NCBI GenBank assembly: GCA_024400425.1
Contig: JAKSMV010000029.1
Location: 1 to 34,550 of the forward strand
Source of the DNA: Bacteroidales bacterium
GTDB taxonomy: Bacteria; Bacteroidota; Bacteroidia; Bacteroidales; F082
Length of the DNA stretch: 34,550 nucleotides
Reading direction: 5' to 3'
Below, one piece after another: positions 1-7,479 of the stretch. The translations under genes and the position numbers were made by a program. Position 1 is the stretch's first letter, and every line of letters starts with the position of its first letter. The notes below the pieces were generated by a model that was not told the origin of the DNA, ran no database searches, and saw nothing but the letters and a program-made list of their open reading frames with translations.

Positions 1-62
1 AAAGAATGAACATCGAACCTTCAGCTTTGAAGCGTCACGAAAGAAACGAACAACGTAAATGA
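1..62 (+). CDS. 3' end of an upstream gene, possibly lysine 2,3-aminomutase (partial)
   Basis: An open frame (codons from position 3) enters from the left edge and stops at TGA 60-62. Its last residues read RMNIEPSALKRHERNEQRK, a charged tail with no motif. It is in the same orientation as kamB, 81 bp downstream. In described lysine-fermentation clusters the gene before kamB is often kamA (lysine 2,3-aminomutase), so that is the best guess from context. The fragment itself cannot prove it. Confidence 0.4.
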   Translation, partial: RMNIEPSALKRHERNEQRK

Positions 63-64
63 CT

Positions 65-121
65 TTAGCCATTAGCTGTTAGCCATTAGCCATTGTGTTT
101 CGGCACTTGGCTAATGGCTAA
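65..121. repeat. Direct and inverted TTAGCCATTAGC repeats upstream of kamB
   Basis: TTAGCCATTAGC occurs twice in direct orientation (65-76 and 79-90). The second copy, extended to TTAGCCATTAGCCA (79-92), is exactly inverted as TGGCTAATGGCTAA at 108-121. This gives a 14-bp stem with a 15-nt loop. GCTAAAAGCTAAA follows. It lies in the only gap before kamB and could be a hairpin in the leader or a low-complexity intergenic repeat. No T-tract follows, so it is not an obvious terminator. Confidence 0.6.
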
Positions 122-143
122 AGCTAAAAGCTAAAAAACAGGA

Positions 144-1160
144 ATGAACTTCGTCAACGAAATATTGAATTACAGCAGTTTATCCATTGTGGGACTGGAA
201 AAGAACACGGGCAAGACGGAATGTCTGAAATATGTTCTTGAGCATCTCCCTTTGGACAAGAAACGTGTTGCCGTGACTTCGATAGGCATTGACGGAGAGA
301 GTGTCGACCAAGTGACCCAAACGGCCAAACCTGAAATCTATTTGCGCGAAGGCATGTATTTCGGCACATCAGAGATGCATTACCGCCAACGCAAACTGGT
401 TTCCGAACTGATTGATGTGAGCGACGTAAACACATCATTAGGGCGAGTCGTGACGGCAAAAGCATTGACAAGAGGCAAGATTTTATTGTCAGGGCCATCA
501 ACGGGAGCGAGTCTGCGGCGTTGGATGAAAGAGATGCGCAGACATGACATTGACCTTGTGATTGTTGATGGTGCTTTGTCAAGATTGAGTTCCGCATCGC
601 CAGCCGTGAGCGATTCGATGATACTTTCGACGGGTGCGGCTTATTCGGCAAACATGCAGACTTTGGTGCAGAAAACGGCCTTTGTGGTTGACCTTATTAA
701 TATAGGTGTCACCAACGAGAGAAATCTTGAGCTGCTTGCGCCCATTGAGAAAGGTCTTTGGTCGGTTGACAAGGATGGACAACTCCATGATTTGAATACG
801 GTTTCTTCGTTGTCGAAGGAAATCCATTTCGAAGGCATGGAGAATTGCGAGACTTTGTTTGTCGCCGGTGCTTTGGTTGACAGTTTTCTTGAAAAAGTCA
901 GGCAGAACAAGCAACTGAAAGGCGTTGAACTCGTTGTCCGTGACTTTACCAAGATTTTCGCTTCGCAGCAGGCTTTGAGGCAATTCTACCATTCGGGCGG
1001 AAAACTTCATGTGCTGCAAAGAAGCAAACTGATTGCCGTATGCGTCAACCCGACATCGCCAAGCGGTTATGTGCTTGATTCGCAAATACTTTGCAAGACC
1101 TTGTCGGAAGCCATACAGTTGCCGGTTTACGATTTAAAGAAGAGTTATTTATGCAATTGA
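144..1160 (+). CDS. kamB: KamB-like subunit of the lysine 5,6-aminomutase reactivase
   Basis: A 338-residue protein that I recognise as the KamB family found beside lysine 5,6-aminomutase genes. Near the N-terminus (about residues 17-26) it has a P-loop-like GLEKNTGKT, which differs from the classical GxxxxGKT by one extra residue. The middle holds the hydrophobic stretch DLVIVDGALSR, which resembles a Walker B strand. No membrane segment is visible. The start is ATG 144, preceded by a purine-rich CAGGA. The stop overlaps the kamC start by 10 bp, which suggests translational coupling and a joint complex. The family is thought to reactivate the cobalamin/PLP mutase with KamC. The exact chemistry is inferred from context. 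Confidence 0.8.
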   Translation: MNFVNEILNYSSLSIVGLEKNTGKTECLKYVLEHLPLDKKRVAVTSIGIDGESVDQVTQTAKPEIYLREGMYFGTSEMHYRQRKLVSELIDVSDVNTSLGRVVTAKALTRGKILLSGPSTGASLRRWMKEMRRHDIDLVIVDGALSRLSSASPAVSDSMILSTGAAYSANMQTLVQKTAFVVDLINIGVTNERNLELLAPIEKGLWSVDKDGQLHDLNTVSSLSKEIHFEGMENCETLFVAGALVDSFLEKVRQNKQLKGVELVVRDFTKIFASQQALRQFYHSGGKLHVLQRSKLIAVCVNPTSPSGYVLDSQILCKTLSEAIQLPVYDLKKSYLCN

Positions 1161-2527
1161 AAGACGTCATAGAATCACCTTGCGGACTGCGCTATATGTT
1201 CGATCAGCTTGACTTGCAGTCGAGTTTCGGTCGCCGTAGCCTCTTGGACATGCCGATGATGAAAAACGCATCGGAGATAGGGAAGTGCTATGCAGTTTTG
1301 AAATCATTCCATGACTTTGTCCTTGAACCGGAAAATACACCTTATATTAATACGTTGCAGTCGAAGCTGCAATGCCTGAAAGATGTCCGCACCACCATCA
1401 AGCATTTGGGCGAATCTGTCGTTTTGGATGACATTGAGCTTTTTGAAGTGAAACATCTCGCCATCCTGACGGCTGACATCTCGGAGCGTTTGCAAAAGTT
1501 GGGTCTGGATAAGGTCATCGCTTTGCCGGATATGCAAAACGTGATTTCGATTCTTGACCCAGATGGCTTGAAGATTGCGACATTCTACATTTACGATTCC
1601 TACTCTGAGGACTTGAAGGAACTGCGTGCGCTGATTCGCAAAAGTCCTGATATGCAGGAAGAACTGCTGCTCAAGGCGAATGAAATTGAAGACCAAATTC
1701 GTCTCGAATTGAGCAGAAAACTCCGTCCGTTTGCGGCGGAAATCGAACAAGCACAGCGGGCTTTGGCACAGGTTGACATCAACCTTGCAAAAGCTCTGCA
1801 AATGAAACAGTTGGGACTTGTTTTCCCAAGCGTTTCAAAGGGAACGACTTCGTATCGGGGCCTGTTCCATCCGCAAGTGAAGAACTCGCTTGCAGCGGTT
1901 GGCAAACTGTATCAGCCTGTTGATATCAGTTTCGGTCAGCAGCCAACCTTAATCACGGGCGCCAATATGGGCGGTAAGACCGTGGTTTTGAAGACCTTGA
2001 CATTATGCCAATATCTCTTCCAATTCGGTTTCGGCATACCGGCTGAAAAGGCGGAGATTGACGTCAGGGACGAGATTTATTTCTGCATTGGCGACGAGCA
2101 GTCGATTGAAAAAGGGCTGTCGTCGTTTGCCGCAGAGATGAAAAACATCGATGCCGTGATTAAGGCATCGCGAAAAGAAGGAAATATTGTGGCGATGGTT
2201 GACGAGCCAGCCCGCACCACCAACCCGACGGAAGGCGCAGCTTTGGTGACTGCCTTGATAGAATTGCTTTCGGGTAAGAATGTAAGCCTCGTCTTGACCA
2301 CGCATTATGATATAGATTCGGCAAGTTCGAAACGCCTGCGCGTGAAGGGCTTCGTTGACGGACAGATGAACTACCAGCTTGTTGAGGTGAAGGAAGGCGA
2401 AGTGCCGCACGAAGCCTTGAACATTGCTGAAAGTCTGGGCATTGATTGCGAATGGATTGCCTTAGCTAAAAAAGTGGTCGAATTTGACCACTTTAAACAA
2501 AGGAGAATAAACAAACGAAGTCATTAA
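1151..2527 (+). CDS. kamC: KamC, MutS-like ATPase of the lysine 5,6-aminomutase reactivase
   Basis: A 458-residue protein whose C-terminal half is a MutS-type ABC ATPase. Walker A is TGANMGGKT (about residues 269-277), with the N-x-GGK form typical of MutS. Walker B with its following loop is MVDEPARTTNP (about 349), and the switch histidine lies in VLTTHYD. The N-terminal half is helical and holds a charged coiled region (about 150-215). It lacks the MutS mismatch-recognition domain, so a repair role is unlikely. I chose ATG 1151 rather than an in-frame ATG at 1091 because the latter would overlap kamB by 70 bp and the alignment-like start MQLKDVIESP fits the family. KamC is expected to drive cofactor exchange or reactivation of KamDE by ATP hydrolysis. 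Confidence 0.82.
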   Translation: MQLKDVIESPCGLRYMFDQLDLQSSFGRRSLLDMPMMKNASEIGKCYAVLKSFHDFVLEPENTPYINTLQSKLQCLKDVRTTIKHLGESVVLDDIELFEVKHLAILTADISERLQKLGLDKVIALPDMQNVISILDPDGLKIATFYIYDSYSEDLKELRALIRKSPDMQEELLLKANEIEDQIRLELSRKLRPFAAEIEQAQRALAQVDINLAKALQMKQLGLVFPSVSKGTTSYRGLFHPQVKNSLAAVGKLYQPVDISFGQQPTLITGANMGGKTVVLKTLTLCQYLFQFGFGIPAEKAEIDVRDEIYFCIGDEQSIEKGLSSFAAEMKNIDAVIKASRKEGNIVAMVDEPARTTNPTEGAALVTALIELLSGKNVSLVLTTHYDIDSASSKRLRVKGFVDGQMNYQLVEVKEGEVPHEALNIAESLGIDCEWIALAKKVVEFDHFKQRRINKRSH

Positions 2528-2534
2528 CTGAAAA
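2525..2534. repeat. Left copy of 10-bp direct repeat flanking the KilA-N/nuclease cassette
   Basis: TAACTGAAAA begins with the kamC stop codon. An identical copy lies at 4391-4400, directly before the kamD start codon. Removing one copy and the DNA between them would join kamC to kamD with a short spacer (stop codon, then about 9 nt, then ATG). This is what would be expected if the two-gene cassette had inserted with a short target duplication. Chance identity in AT-rich DNA is possible. Confidence 0.45.
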
Positions 2535-2567
2535 ATAGTAAGTTATAAAGAGATAATTAGGTTAGAT

Positions 2568-3374
2568 ATGGCAAAGATGTTGGTTCAAGATAATAGCATA
2601 ACAGTCTTAAAGATAGAGGATAAGGACTATATCTCTCTAACTGATATTGCTAAATATAAGACGGATGATCCTGCTGCTGCTATTGGGAATTGGATGCGTA
2701 ACAGAAATACGATTGAATATTTGGGGATTTGGGAGTCATTATACAATCCATTTTTTAAACCCCTCGAATTCGAGGGGTTTAAAAAGGAGGCTGGACTAAA
2801 TGCATTCACAATGTCTCCCAAAAAATGGATAGATTCAACAGATGCTGTTGGTTTTATTGTGAAATCTGGCCGTTATGGTGGAACCTACGCCCACAAAGAT
2901 ATTGCCTTCAAGTTTGCCAGTTGGATTTCGGTTGAGTTTGAGTTGTATGTTGCCAAGGAATTCCAACGCCTAAAAGAAGAAGAGCAAAAGCAACTCGGTT
3001 GGTCGGTGAAGAGGGAGTTGGCGAAGATAAACTATCATATCCACACGGATGCCATAAAAGAGAATCTTGTTCCTGAAGAGATTGACCGTTATCATGCCTC
3101 TTTGATTTACGCCAATGAAGCCGATGTGCTGAATGTGGCTTTGTTTGGTGTGACGGCGAAGGAATGGCGCGACGCCAACCCCGACTTGAAGGGCAACATC
3201 CGCGACTATGCGAACATCAACCAACTGATTTGCCTCTCGAATATGGAAAACCTCAATGCGGTCTTTATTAATAAAGGTATGCCGCAACTCGATAGACTGA
3301 TTGAACTGAACAAAATCGCCATTCAGCAGATGAAGGTGCTGGAGGGCGTGGAAGAAAGGAGGATGCTGAAATAG
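2568..3374 (+). CDS. KilA-N domain protein (accessory cassette gene 1)
   Basis: A 268-residue protein with an N-terminal KilA-N domain, a DNA-binding fold common in phages and mobile elements. The hallmark segments are DYISLTDIAKYK (20-31), WMRNRNTIEYLGIWE (42-56), SPKKWIDSTDAVG (83-95) and SGRYGGTYAHKDIAFKFASW (100-119). The last of these is the typical KilA-N signature. After residue 130 a helical, charged region with coiled-coil character leads to a C-terminal half I do not recognise. The next gene starts 2 nt after its stop, so the two form a pair. The base composition is more AT-rich than the kam genes, and a perfect 34-bp palindrome lies within codons 62-73. The function is unknown; a regulator or DNA-targeting partner of the nuclease is plausible. 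Confidence 0.82.
   Translation: MAKMLVQDNSITVLKIEDKDYISLTDIAKYKTDDPAAAIGNWMRNRNTIEYLGIWESLYNPFFKPLEFEGFKKEAGLNAFTMSPKKWIDSTDAVGFIVKSGRYGGTYAHKDIAFKFASWISVEFELYVAKEFQRLKEEEQKQLGWSVKRELAKINYHIHTDAIKENLVPEEIDRYHASLIYANEADVLNVALFGVTAKEWRDANPDLKGNIRDYANINQLICLSNMENLNAVFINKGMPQLDRLIELNKIAIQQMKVLEGVEERRMLK
2752..2785. repeat. Perfect 34-bp palindrome inside the KilA-N gene
   Basis: Two 17-bp arms with no spacer: TTTTTAAACCCCTCGAA (2752-2768) and its exact complement (2769-2785), centred on GAATTC. It encodes residues F62 to K73 of the KilA-N protein. As RNA it would form a hairpin with a GC-rich middle and A/U-rich base, similar to a bidirectional terminator. As DNA it could be a binding or cleavage site. 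Confidence 0.95.
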
Positions 3375-3376
3375 TT

Positions 3377-4354
3377 ATGGAAAGAATTGAGAATTTCATA
3401 TCGAATCTATCCTTGCGACTGAACAGTGAGAATAATCTGTCTGACATTACTTGGACTATGTGTCAGACATCAGATATTTTTCAGAGTGTTTTTCTTCAAT
3501 TCTTCTTCCCTAAAGAGAAGTTAACGGAGGTCTATTTGCAAAGAGAACTACCTGACGAGGACAGTCGGCCTGATTTCTATTTTGAGCATGATGGAAAAGT
3601 GTTTCTGATTGAATGTAAGATATGGGATAGGAATCACCATTTTGAGCAATACACGAAGCAGTTTAAAATTCCGAATGAACAACTTGGATATATCACAAAC
3701 TATCCAATGTTGAAAGAAGGTTTTTCTGTTCGCACTTGGACTGAACTATATATCTACATTAAGAATAGAATCCTTAAAGAAGAGGAATCGTTATGGAACG
3801 GTTATCTTGAATACTTGCAAGAAGTTTGTCAAATCTTTATTCCCAAACAAGCCATGAATTTAGACGGAATGTTTTCCCTGTACACATTTTATCGTTCTTT
3901 AGACGAGGTGTTTATTGTTGACAATGAAAAGTTTTCTTCAAACCTGTACGACAGCAGGAAAGATACAAATAGTGGAGGCAATCTCTATGGCACTCCAAGA
4001 AATGGTATTATGGGTAAGTATTTTGAGGTCAAGTTCAAACATATCAGATTGAAACAGACATGGGGATGGATGGGCGTATATTTTGAGCGAGAGCATCCGC
4101 AGATTTATATTGGGTTTGATTATCGTGAAGGTTGGGGCAAACCTGTTTATGACTTGTTGTTGAACATAGTAGATGGGATGAAAAAAGGCAAAATGTTCAG
4201 CAAACCGTTTGAAGAAGGTGGAGCAATTTGGTTTGACTTCAACCAGGCAGATAAGTTCAATGCTTTAAACGAACCTTCAAAACAAATTTCATTATTGAAA
4301 TCCTACTTCAACGAAGTTCTTGAAACTATCTACAAAATAAAACAAGAATCATAA
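3377..4354 (+). CDS. PD-(D/E)XK superfamily nuclease-like protein (accessory cassette gene 2)
   Basis: A 325-residue protein with the PD-(D/E)XK nuclease pattern: RPDFYF (D66), 12 residues, then LIECKIWD (E79, K81). This Asp / Glu-x-Lys geometry is the metal-binding core of restriction-like endonucleases. The N-terminal helix region (1-50) and a C-terminal half rich in aromatic residues (WGWMGVYFEREHPQ, about 230) do not match any family I can name. No signal or membrane segment is present. The gene begins 2 nt after the KilA-N gene and is followed by a 47-bp gap before kamD. The pairing of a DNA-binding protein with a nuclease suggests a defence or mobile-element role. This is inferred; the target is unknown. 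Confidence 0.65.
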   Translation: MERIENFISNLSLRLNSENNLSDITWTMCQTSDIFQSVFLQFFFPKEKLTEVYLQRELPDEDSRPDFYFEHDGKVFLIECKIWDRNHHFEQYTKQFKIPNEQLGYITNYPMLKEGFSVRTWTELYIYIKNRILKEEESLWNGYLEYLQEVCQIFIPKQAMNLDGMFSLYTFYRSLDEVFIVDNEKFSSNLYDSRKDTNSGGNLYGTPRNGIMGKYFEVKFKHIRLKQTWGWMGVYFEREHPQIYIGFDYREGWGKPVYDLLLNIVDGMKKGKMFSKPFEEGGAIWFDFNQADKFNALNEPSKQISLLKSYFNEVLETIYKIKQES

Positions 4355-4390
4355 TTATAAACGAACAACAAATCAATTATTTAAACAACA

Positions 4391-4400
4391 TAACTGAAAA
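4391..4400. repeat. Right copy of 10-bp direct repeat flanking the KilA-N/nuclease cassette
   Basis: TAACTGAAAA, identical to 2525-2534, ends 1 nt before the kamD start codon. See the left copy for interpretation. Confidence 0.45.
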
Positions 4401-4401
4401 T

Positions 4402-5955
4402 ATGGAAAGTAAATTAGGACTTGATTTTGAGGAAGTTGAGTATGCCAGAGGCCTGGCGAAAAACATTGCAGAAGATGTTCAGTCTTTTGTTGAACAGTAC
4501 ACGACTGTTGCCGTCGAGCGCACGCTGTGCCGCCTGATGGGTATCGATGGCGTTGATGAAAACGGCGTTCCGTTGCCAAATGTGGTGGTGGAAACCTTGA
4601 AAGAAAAAGGTGTCCTGAATGAAGGTGCCTTGTTCTTCATCGCTAATGCCATGATTCAGACCAAGTTGAATCCGCAACAGATTGCCGAAAAGGTCGCTGC
4701 TGGCGAACTCGACATTACAAAGGTCGTGACAAAAGACCAGAAGCAGATTGCAGAAGCCCTGCAACCTGTCATCGACGAAAGCATGAGCCGCATCCGCACA
4801 CGCCGTGCCCGCCGCGAACATTATTTAGATACCATAGGTGAAGGCCCGAAGCCTTACCTTTATATTATCGTTGCAACGGGTAACATCTACGAAGATGTTG
4901 TCCAGGCTCAGGCAGGCGCACGCCAAGGTGCCGATGTCATTGCCGTGATCCGTACCACGGGTCAGAGCTTGCTCGACTATGTGCCTTACGGTGCTACCAC
5001 CGAAGGTTTCGGCGGCACTTTTGCCACTCAGGAGAACTTCCGCATCATGCGTAAGGCTCTTGATGAAGTGGGTGAGGAGCAAGGGCGTTACATCCGCCTT
5101 TGCAACTACTGCTCAGGTCTTTGCATGCCTGAAATCGCCATCATGGGCGCTTTCGAAGGCCTCGATGTCATGCTGAACGATGCTTTGTACGGCATTCTTT
5201 TCCGCGACATCAACATGCAGCGCACTTTGATTGACCAGTATATGTCACGCATTATCAACGGTTTCGCTGGCGTTATCATCAATACGGGTGAAGACAACTA
5301 CCTCACCACCGCCGATGCCGTTGAAGCTGCTCACACCGTTTTGGCTTCCGACCTCATCAACGAACAACTCGCATTGATGGCTGGTCTGAAAGAAGAACAG
5401 ATGGGCTTAGGTCACGCATTCGAAATGGATCCGATGCTTGAAAACGGTTTCCTCATGGAACTGGCTCAGGCTCAGATGACACGCGAAATCTTCCCGAAGG
5501 CAACGCTGAAATACATGCCACCTACCAAGTTCATGACGGGCAACATTTTCCGTGGTCACATTCAGGATGCTTTGTTCAACATGATTGGCATCTGGACGCA
5601 CCAAGGCATTCAGCTTTTGGGTATGCCTACCGAAGCCATCCACACGCCATTCATGAGCGACCGTTATCTGTCAATCGAAAATGCCAAATACATCTTCAAC
5701 AACATGAAGAGCATTGGCGACGAGATGCAGTTTGCTGAAGACGGTATCTGCCGCCGCCGCGCTAAGGAAGTGGTTGACAACACCATTAAACTGTTGGAAG
5801 AAATCAACAAGGAAGGTCTGTTTACGGCACTCGAAAAGGGTATCTTTGGCGATGTGAAACGCCCGAAGAACGGTGGTAAGGGTCTGGAAGGCGTCACCAT
5901 GAAGGGTGAAAACTACCTGAACCCATTTGTTGAACTGATGAAAGGAAAAAAATAA
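4402..5955 (+). CDS. kamD: Lysine 5,6-aminomutase, alpha subunit
   Basis: A 517-residue protein, the usual length for the large subunit (KamD) of the adenosylcobalamin- and PLP-dependent lysine 5,6-aminomutase. The enzyme moves the 6-amino group of lysine (D-lysine or L-beta-lysine) to carbon 5 in anaerobic lysine fermentation. The subunit supplies the TIM barrel that holds the substrate. Recognisable stretches include YLYIIVATGNIYEDVVQAQA (about 153-172), GARQGADVIAVIRTTGQSL, YGATTEGFGGTFATQENFRI and LCNYCSGLCMPEIAIMGAFE. The gene starts at ATG 4402 after a gap carrying the right cassette repeat, and kamE follows after 12 bp. Codon choice is that of a highly expressed gene, unlike the AT-rich cassette before it. 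Confidence 0.95.
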   Translation: MESKLGLDFEEVEYARGLAKNIAEDVQSFVEQYTTVAVERTLCRLMGIDGVDENGVPLPNVVVETLKEKGVLNEGALFFIANAMIQTKLNPQQIAEKVAAGELDITKVVTKDQKQIAEALQPVIDESMSRIRTRRARREHYLDTIGEGPKPYLYIIVATGNIYEDVVQAQAGARQGADVIAVIRTTGQSLLDYVPYGATTEGFGGTFATQENFRIMRKALDEVGEEQGRYIRLCNYCSGLCMPEIAIMGAFEGLDVMLNDALYGILFRDINMQRTLIDQYMSRIINGFAGVIINTGEDNYLTTADAVEAAHTVLASDLINEQLALMAGLKEEQMGLGHAFEMDPMLENGFLMELAQAQMTREIFPKATLKYMPPTKFMTGNIFRGHIQDALFNMIGIWTHQGIQLLGMPTEAIHTPFMSDRYLSIENAKYIFNNMKSIGDEMQFAEDGICRRRAKEVVDNTIKLLEEINKEGLFTALEKGIFGDVKRPKNGGKGLEGVTMKGENYLNPFVELMKGKK

Positions 5956-5967
5956 AAAAATACTGAT

Positions 5968-6756
5968 ATGAGCGAAGGATTATATTCAATGGAAGCTAAG
6001 GATTTCGACAAAACCTTAGACTTAACGAAAATCAAGCCTTATGGCGACACCATGAACGATGGTAAGGTGCAACTGAGTTTCACGCTGCCTGTTCCATGTG
6101 GCGCGGAGGCTGTCGAAGCTGCCAAACAAATGATGAAGAAAATGGGATTGGAGAATCCGGGCGTGGTCTATTACAAGGAACTGACTCCGGGCTTCACTTT
6201 CTTCAACTGCTACGGAAGCTGCACACACACAGTTGATTACTCGACAATTTATGTTCCGAAAGTCGAGTCAAACACGATGGATATGTACGAAACCGATAAG
6301 TTCATCAAGGAAAACATCGGTCGTAAGATTGTCGTTGTGGGTGCATCAACTGGAACCGATGCACACACTGTGGGTATCGACGCTGTCATGAACATGAAGG
6401 GTTATGCAGGTCACTACGGACTTGAACGCTACGAAATGATTGAAGCCTACAACCTTGGTTCGCAGGTTCCTAACGAAGAATTTATCGCCAAAGGCATTGA
6501 ACTTCACGCTGACGCATTGATCATTTCACAGACGGTGACCCAGAAGGATGTTCACATCAAGAACATGACCAATTTCATCGAACTGATGGAAGCCGAAGGT
6601 CTGCGCGACAAGATGATTTGCTGCTGCGGTGGTGCCCGTGTCACTCACGAACTGGCTAAGGAACTCGGTTTCGATGCTGGTTTCGGCATGAACACCTACG
6701 CTGACGACGTGGCTTCATTCATCGTTCAGGAAATGGTGAAAAGAGGCGTGAAATAA
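5968..6756 (+). CDS. kamE: Lysine 5,6-aminomutase, beta (cobalamin-binding) subunit
   Basis: A 262-residue small subunit that binds adenosylcobalamin and carries the PLP lysine. The base-off B12 motif D-x-H-x-x-G appears as DAHTVG (D131, H133, G136). K144 (in MNMKGYAGHY) falls at the same number as the PLP-binding Lys144 described for the clostridial enzyme, so both cofactor sites look intact. The C-terminal Rossmann part shows the B12-lower-axial pocket segments DALIISQTVTQKD and CCCGGARVTHELA. The N-terminal 80 residues form the dimerisation domain (FTFFNCYGSCTHTVDY). The gene follows kamD by 12 bp; the two subunits form the active alpha2beta2 enzyme in the cytoplasm. Confidence 0.96.
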   Translation: MSEGLYSMEAKDFDKTLDLTKIKPYGDTMNDGKVQLSFTLPVPCGAEAVEAAKQMMKKMGLENPGVVYYKELTPGFTFFNCYGSCTHTVDYSTIYVPKVESNTMDMYETDKFIKENIGRKIVVVGASTGTDAHTVGIDAVMNMKGYAGHYGLERYEMIEAYNLGSQVPNEEFIAKGIELHADALIISQTVTQKDVHIKNMTNFIELMEAEGLRDKMICCCGGARVTHELAKELGFDAGFGMNTYADDVASFIVQEMVKRGVK

Positions 6757-6809
6757 GAATTAGAACAATAATAATCAATTAAATAACAAACACTTAAACA
6801 TTTCATATT

Positions 6810-7469
6810 ATGGATAAAAACGAAATGAGAGAGGTTATCGCCAAGAGAGCAGCCAAGGAACTGCATGACGGCGATGTTGTCAATCTGGGTATTGGCATTC
6901 CTACAATGATTCCTAATTATCTTCCAGAAGGCGTTGAAGTGGTCCTCCAGACCGAAAACGGCGCAATGGGCATGGGCCCTACACCTGCTGAAGGTCAGGA
7001 AGATAAGAACCTGATTAACGCTGGTGGCGGTTTCATCACCTTGAATCCAGGTGCAAGTTCATTCGACTCAGCTACTTCATTCAGCATCATCCGTGGCGGT
7101 CACGTCAACGTGTCTTTCCTTGGTGCTCTGCAAGTGGACGAAAAGGGTAATCTGGCCAACTGGATTATTCCTGGCAAGATGGCTCCTGGCATGGGTGGCG
7201 CTATGGACCTCGTGGTCGGTGCCCGCCGTGTTATCCTCACCATGGAACACACCCAGAAAGGTGCTCCTAAAATCCTGAAGGAATGCAACTTGCCTCTGAC
7301 AGCTGCTGGTCAGGTCGATATGATTATCACTGAAATGGGTGTCATGCAAATCACTCCAGAAGGCATTGTTTTGACTGAAATTCATCCGGAATTCACCGTC
7401 GAACAGGTTCAGGCTGCTACTGATGCCAAGCTCATCATTTCTCCTAACCTGAAACTAATGGATATTTAA
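6810..7469 (+). CDS. atoA: Acetoacetate/butyryl CoA-transferase, subunit B
   Basis: A 219-residue family I CoA-transferase beta subunit. The N-terminal [19 protein letters not shown] and the active-site segment [10 protein letters not shown] (E49 is the expected glutamyl-CoA nucleophile) are clear, as are [12 protein letters not shown] and [13 protein letters not shown]. In lysine fermentation this enzyme moves CoA from butyryl-CoA to acetoacetate, giving butyrate and acetoacetyl-CoA. It needs an alpha subunit (AtoD type), which is not in this window. In similar clusters the alpha gene lies on the other side of the kam genes, so it may be upstream. The product lies between kamE and crotonase in the same operon. 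Substrate assignment rests on context. Confidence 0.88.
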   Translation: MDKNEMREVIAKRAAKELHDGDVVNLGIGIPTMIPNYLPEGVEVVLQTENGAMGMGPTPAEGQEDKNLINAGGGFITLNPGASSFDSATSFSIIRGGHVNVSFLGALQVDEKGNLANWIIPGKMAPGMGGAMDLVVGARRVILTMEHTQKGAPKILKECNLPLTAAGQVDMIITEMGVMQITPEGIVLTEIHPEFTVEQVQAATDAKLIISPNLKLMDI

Positions 7470-7479
7470 TCACAGGGTC

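Noticed and set aside
2525..4400. Complete prophage or insertion sequence between kamC and kamD
   Set aside because: Only two genes, no integrase, transposase, terminal inverted repeats or structural genes are visible. A small cassette is the most that can be supported.
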